64,000 nt of DNA, from NCBI GenBank assembly GCA_028023455.1, contig JAQFVV010012419.1:1844625-1908624 (forward strand). The letters run 5' to 3'. This DNA comes from Epiperipatus broadwayi (Eukaryota; Onychophora; Udeonychophora; Euonychophora; Peripatidae). Positions within the stretch are counted from its first letter, which is position 1; the number at the start of each line of letters is the position of its first letter. Positions 58,180 to 64,000 of the stretch are shown here, in pieces. The notes under the pieces were generated by a model, which was not told the DNA's origin, did no database searches, and saw only the letters and a program-made list of their open reading frames with translations. The position numbers and the translations under genes are program-made.

Positions 58180-58440
58180 TATTCTAAGCTCTTCTATTGA
58201 TGTGACCAGTGACACTGGTAATGTAGGAATGAAACTTACATATATAAATTCTTGAATATTGAATTTTAAGGCAACACTCTGACCCACCAAGCCTTTGATA
58301 GAATAGCTCAGCTTGTCAGAGAATTGCCTTAAAATTTGATATTCAAGAATGTAAAGTTGTAAGTTTGACTCCTGTGCTGGCGTTATCACTGCTCAGAGCA
58401 GCAACACCTGGAGAAGAGTGGAGAATAATACCATTCAAAT
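58180..58440. mobile_element. pair of tRNA-derived SINEs in head-to-head inversion
   Basis: The plus unit, from about 58296, has an A box TAGCTCAGCTTGTCAG (58304-58319) and a B box AGTTTGACTCC (58362-58372), then CTGTGCTGG. The minus unit (58290 down to about 58180) has GGGTCAGAGTGTTGCC and AAGTTTCATTCC in the same spacing. The two share TTGCCTTAAAATT and ATATTCAAGAAT as a long inverted repeat (58247-58283 with 58315-58352). It is a different SINE family from the one at 16.3 and 24.7 kb. Confidence 0.65.
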
Positions 58441-58768
58441 TACTGTGTAATCTATTAACCTGTATTGTCTTTGTGTGTTATTATTAATAGTTGTTTCTAT
58501 TATATAATTTTTTTAAAATTTTCAATGAATTTGCTAACTCTTTCTCTATCATCAACTATTTTATTCCTTATGCTGGTCTGTGAAATATATTTATAGTAAG
58601 CAAGAGTGATCTGAAATAATGTATAGGTGGATAGCCAATAACCCTTTTCTTTTGGTAAATAAGTCATTATCTTTCTGCAGTTATAATTAATTAGATTTCT
58701 CAATTTATATATATATATATATATATATATTACATTATAAACAGAGTTATTGATTCATTTATATATAC

Positions 58769-60936
58769 TGTAACGGGACAGCGTTACATAGGGTTTAAAT
58801 CTAGGAAAATATATGTATTATCACGAGACAAGCCGATGTAAACAAACACACACACATTCAAGCAATACAAAAGATTCTTAGCGTTATATTTGTAACCTTT
58901 AATAGTTTTCTTCCCATTTTAAACTACATTTATAAAATACAGATAATAATTGTCTAATTAAATAGTTAAGGCTTTCACATAAAATTATTAATATAACATT
59001 CTCTAAAAATATAATAAAAGAAAATATAATATGCTCTAATAAAAATTCAAAGATAATTTCCACTCGTATACGCCACGGGATATTTAAAATGTTTATTTTT
59101 AAATTATAATTTTAGCAAAGGTAAAACTCATAGAAAAGATTTGAGAAAAGATTAAATGCTCGACTTCTAAAATTAATGTAGATTGTATTGTTCTTGTAAA
59201 AACACGCACACGCATGCACTCAAAGTGTGAATGAATAAGGTTTGTTAACTGAGATTGCAACATGAGATTGCCGAGACCAAAATTTGCCTTAAGCAAAAAG
59301 GATTGAGTGAACATTACGTCAAACACGGACCTGAACGACAACTCTTAAAAATATGGAACTCTGGGGGGAGATTGGATCCCAAGATAAGGATCACCACTTA
59401 TAAATATCAAACAAAATCTATTCAATGGCTTGTTCTTGCTTTTTTCAGGCTTTTCTGGCTTGTTTGCTTGGTTGACTTAACTTGACTTAACTTAACGTGT
59501 ATTGATATTTTCGCTTAATGTGCTTATTTAATATAGCGTGACATAGAATAATATTCTTTCAGTTTGCCGTATCCAAATCCAAGATGATCGTTATGAAATT
59601 AATACTTAGAGCGTCGATTGTCATGAGGGGCTAGAAAACCCTTCAGTGATTGATCGACGCTCCGCCACCAAATATCTCCGAAGCTATGAAAATTCAATAA
59701 CATCTCCACGTGAAATTAATGCTCCAACCTAATAATTATGTTCCGAGAAATACCAACATCGTCCAGACCATGCTATGCTCACTTTAAATAAACGAATCAC
59801 TTCATTATGAAAGCCATCTCCCACGTTCAAATCCTCGTCTCACTCGAAGCAGCGGAAGTCAAAATCAAAATCCTAGGTAAATAGTTTATTTTATATTATG
59901 TTTCATTCACTCAATTCGTAAACTCTTAAAGGCAATCTCATAGTTAACTAACATACACTTGCGTAAATAAATCATAAATTTGCTGTAATATTTAATCTAT
60001 TATTGTAATCTATCTTAATCGTAGGACTTTTCAAAACATGAACTTTGAACTTAAGTGATATCTAATAAACCATAATCCGTACTCTCAAAATGTAAAAAGG
60101 AAACTTGTATTTATCATTCATACTTTATTATGTTTAATATGTTTCTCTGCGAGCGTGAATGTGTGTATGTGCGTGTGCGAATAAAATTCAAATTAATATT
60201 TTATATTCAATAAATTCGTTCAGTATATAAACAAGTCGAGCATTTCTCAAGTCTTTTCATACAATTAAAGTCTTATCTCAGTTACTCTTGATCATTAATA
60301 AATTTATCGTTAAATTATACTTATTTAGATTTAGATTTATTTTCAATGTTTCTTTTAAATGTAATATGCCAACATCGTGCCGTAAGTCACGATGTTTATT
60401 TATTTTCCCGTAGTTAAGATAGACTTAAGAATTGGGCGGGTCTATAATAAATATGTAAACAAATGTCAAACAATTATATTGAGTATAGCAGATAGGGGGA
60501 TGATCTTATAAGCCTATTGTTCGGGGCATAAACGAACCGCCGTATTGGTCATAAACAACCAATAATCAAGTCTAGTGCTAGGATCAATCAGTTAGCAAAC
60601 TAAACTTCTTTCCCATTAGTGAACTGTGCGTCTTTTCCGTAAGGAGTTGTCTTTGAAAACAATTATATAACGGCCTTGAGTAACCTTATTGGTCCATGCT
60701 GGGAGTTTGAGCTGGTGGGCGGGATTAGACTTCGAAATCGTTTTGATGTGACGTAAGGTGATGCGAGAAATTAAATTCCACTTAAATAATCGTATCTGGC
60801 GCCCCCTTGTGTGGATAGTGAATAACTATCGATATAAGTAAATAAATAAAGCTTTACGCTATGTCATGTTTATTTCGAAGCCCGAATCTCGGTTAGGAAA
60901 GTACGGACGAAAGTTTATATAGACTCGTCGTTTACA
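58769..60936 (+). repeat. solo LTR of element B family (2168 bp)
   Basis: Full-length match to the element B LTRs from TGTAACGGGACAGCG to GTCGTTTACA, somewhat more diverged (for example a changed segment near 59440-59480). There is no internal region on either side. It is flanked by a 4-bp duplication ATAC at 58765-58768 and 60937-60940, the size expected for Ty3/gypsy integration. It arose by recombination between the two LTRs of a former full element. Confidence 0.93.
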
Positions 60937-60944
60937 ATACATAT

Positions 60945-62218
60945 ATATATATATTATAGACAGTCATTGGCCCTCAGTTCAACAAGATATTTTAAATAAT
61001 GAAATTTAATAAAAAGTGTAAAGGATTATATTTAAGATATAAAACATATTATTAATGTATGGTATTTTTAAATTAATTTAACATAAAAATATTACAAAAT
61101 ATAGTAAGATATTAAAATAATGTTTAATATCACAAATATATAAATAATGTTAGGTTTTTAAAATTTGATTGTAACAGTTGAGATTAGGAGATATAATGTT
61201 CTGAAGAAAATTGCTCAGGCAATCAAAATTGTACTTGTAGAAAAGGGTGGAAAATAAAGCATTGTAAAAGTAGTAAAGTGTTTGGACAATTGAGTATTAT
61301 ATGGTAATGTTATATATCCTTGGATCATGCGAGATCTTGAGATCCCTCTGAGAGATTAGCTCAGTCAACTCCTTAAAGTAAGTATGATTAAGTATAAATC
61401 CATCAGCATTACCAATAAGTAAAAGTAAGTATAAGTAATCAACAATGAAGTAAATCAATAGTCAATCTTGTGACTGGATTTGAAATAGGTCTACTGTAGA
61501 CCAGTCCAACTATTTTACCTTTGCCAGTTTGGTGCAATTATTACACTATTAATTTGGATGCATAAACTTAAGTGACAAACCATAGGGTATACAATCATAA
61601 AAACAATAATGCTGGGATATTAAAATGTGCTGATCCTCATCAATACTCTGGCCACTTAGTATCATTGATGTACTGTCCAATTATAAACTTAAATTCTAAT
61701 AGATACTAAACTAAAATAACACATAGTAGCCTTTAAAGAATATTCTCTTTGTGGACCAGGATGATGATGATGATTGATGGGAATGTCATCAATGAATACA
61801 TATAAACACTAATACATTCTATTTAATATATCAGACCATTATGCATGAGTCTAACTTAGAGAACATATGATCTATTACAGTTATTGTGATCAACAGATGA
61901 TGCAAAATAAGATGTTAAAACCATTTAGAATTAAATTCACTGGAATAATTTTAGCAATAACATACAAGTTTATTAGCAACAATAAAATTGATATTAAGAT
62001 CTTTAGAATTCAGCTATTCACATCTAAGTCTTCTGATTTTGATTGATATACATAAATAAAAACTATGACATTATGGTTTACAATACCTCCTAAAGGGTTT
62101 ACATGAAACACTTATATACTCCACAAACGTGTTATAATTTAAAAATGAACATTTCTATTGACATTTAATAAAATTTTAAAAATGAGTAAATTTTACATGT
62201 GTCTACTTGACAGTCATT
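60945..62218. other. AT-rich spacer, nothing firm
   Basis: A weak tRNA-like pair (TAGCTCAGTCAAC near 61354 and AGTATAAATCC near 61389) may be an old SINE relic. No gene supported. Confidence 0.45.
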
Positions 62219-62245
62219 GATATATATATATATATATATATATAT
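62219..62245. repeat. (TA)n microsatellite
   Basis: About 13 TA units directly before a TGTACCGG start, so it is another likely insertion site. Confidence 0.93.
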
Positions 62246-64000
62246 TGTACCGGTCGAAAACCACCACCCCCAATGTCAAATCGGATTCAAACTCAGCTTA
62301 ACCAAAACTGAATTCAAACCCAACTTAACAGCTCAGATAGCAGAAATCGACGGCACAGTGCTATGCGCCAAGAACTAGCTCAACGGTTGGTGAGGACTAG
62401 AGACCCTTGCACTGACACGAATATTTAATAATTAATTACTTTGAATACCTTTTAAATCAAATCATATGTATGTTCGGGTTGCCAACACAGACAGCGAGTA
62501 TTAACATTTAAATAATTATCAAAAGAATGATGAACTAAGAAACCAAGTATGTTAGAAAATATTTAATACTAATAATAATTTGTTTTGTTCAATAAAATAT
62601 AAATAGCATTAGTTACCTCTAGTCTTTAAAAGCATTTATAAATATAATCAGAGTAGCGGTCCTTATCATATGCCAATGGAAATTACGCAATATTGGAATT
62701 CTATGTCTATGCCCCCAACAAGAAAATATAAAGGTGGATAAAGGTATTTATTTAGAACGGAAATGATTGTTCTAATTTTATTACGGTGGAATATGAGATT
62801 TATCTTCACATTCGGAAATCTATTCATGAAGAGCAAAACGTATTTTAAGGCATAACTTAAATCTTGATTTGAGAACTGATTTAAACGAAATATACTTGAG
62901 GATTGGTTCGACTTTAATTTAAATCACTCCATCACGAATTACGAGCACGGAGCGGGTTTTACTGAAACAAGGACGCAATGGTACTGACGAATTACAAGGC
63001 AGTGAGTAAAATTGAAAGATGATTGCTAGTCGATGGTCGAAGTCCTATGGTGGCTTGCATGTGGCAAGTCTTACGCCCTTTGACTAATGGAACGGAAAGG
63101 AAGTATTTTCTTCCTCGAGAAATTTAAATGCGAAAATATGATCACCGACCAGCCTAACGGAGCGGAAGATGGCCCTACGTCAGCAACATTTGATGATGAT
63201 GACTTGATAGTCATCGTTGAAAAATAAAACCCATGTAGAATGCTCTACGTGATGACTTGACCAATTAATTAAAGTCAAACGAGCTTTATCGAACTATTTT
63301 GAAAACATTTATAAACTATCTTAATTATGCCTTAATATTCGTGCCCTTCCTGAATCTCAATTTAAAATAACAAAAATGGAATTAAAATACATTTAACCCT
63401 TTATCGACCCTTTTTGGCAATAAAAACATTTAAGGTTATATTCGAATAAATATATATTAGTAGAACAAGAAATCAATATTATAACATTTTGTGAGTATAT
63501 AAACAATTGTAACTTAGTAGCTGGGGACATAGGTGAAAAATGAAGCTAATAGTTTATTATTTGCCAATTATCAAATAATAAACATGTAATATTTTCTTTC
63601 GACTCGATGATTAATAGAACTTTCAAATTTAGTTCTAATGGGCGAGAATTACTATTGGAAATTAATGTTATATTATTTGCGTGAGGCAAATGGAATCAAA
63701 GGGCTCATCGAGTCGAAAGATTATTGGCATATAATTTTTAAATACGACATTAATAAAGCACACTAACATATATATATTAAACGAACCGCCAGGTAAGAAA
63801 AGAAAAAGTTTAAAGACTAGAGATTGAAAGAATTACAATATAAATTTATAGTAGCATTTTATAAAGATTTACATTAAATAATAAAGAGCTCTTAAATAGG
63901 AGGAGTATAAAATAAAGTTCGAACTGGCCAGAAAGTTTAACGTTCATATTACCCCTTCCGCTGGTCCTTAAGTTACACCTCCAAGTTGTTGAAAACGTAG
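62246..64000. mobile_element. putative LTR or other insertion, cut by the window end
   Basis: It begins TGTACCGGTCGAAAACCACC at the edge of a TA repeat, as the element A and B LTRs do. It has the same higher-GC, non-coding character as those LTRs. There is no similarity to A or B beyond a short ACGAACCGCC motif (63781; also in the B LTR). No end, primer site or ORF is visible inside the window. LTR identity is inference. It could instead be another element type whose orientation cannot be told. Confidence 0.4.

Overview
This window is AT-rich eukaryotic DNA with no recognisable host gene. What can be read is mostly transposable elements at different stages of decay, set in TA-rich intergenic sequence. 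An RTE-type LINE, Penelope-like elements with a GIY-YIG nuclease, tRNA-derived SINEs, long-LTR Ty3/gypsy-type elements and hammerhead-ribozyme repeats occur together, which suggests an invertebrate animal. I cannot name the species or phylum. No exon set, tRNA gene or rRNA gene could be supported.

Layout. 1-5.2 kb: anonymous AT-rich DNA, one copy of a dispersed ~0.5 kb repeat, and a decayed antisense gypsy pol (RNase H to integrase). 5.6-6.9 kb: a segment flanked by inverted repeats. 8.4-11.4 kb: a nearly intact RTE LINE broken by a single in-frame TAG, with RTE scraps at 12.3, 16 and 33.1 kb; the 16 kb scrap carries a nested tRNA-SINE. 22.4-24.8 kb: two unrelated repeat families whose monomers (371 and 442 bp, measured from ribozyme cleavage site to cleavage site) each carry a type I hammerhead motif, in direct and inverted array. 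28.98-30.03 kb: two 5'-truncated Penelope-like copies joined head to head, each ending in a hammerhead motif. 30.6-31.4 and 35.9-36.5 kb: two more families of inverted plus direct repeats without a clear ribozyme.

37.1-44.0 kb: LTR element A (2.2-2.3 kb LTRs full of minisatellites, tRNA-Lys-like primer binding site, one gag-like ORF, no pol). 45.1-45.7 kb: a third Penelope-like nuclease fragment with its own hammerhead-like hairpin. 46.9 kb: a solitary hammerhead-like motif. 47.5-48.7 kb: a TIR-flanked MITE-like element. 50.5-57.3 kb: LTR element B (2.17 kb LTRs, gag with a capsid region, no pol), followed at 58.8-60.9 kb by a solo LTR of the same family with a 4-bp target duplication. 62.2 kb to the end: the start of another LTR-like insertion cut by the window.

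The two points most worth following are these. (1) Hammerhead ribozyme motifs are concentrated in Penelope-like copies and in small tandem repeats that match the architecture of animal retrozymes. (2) Two different LTR families both lack pol and keep only a gag-type ORF between very long LTRs, and all the LTR insertions here sit in TA microsatellites. Element A and B proteins, if made, would depend on polymerase and integrase supplied by other elements. Likewise the hammerhead repeats would depend on a reverse transcriptase supplied in trans; the Penelope-like and RTE elements seen here are candidates only by association. All calls are from reading the sequence; no database search or structure program was run.
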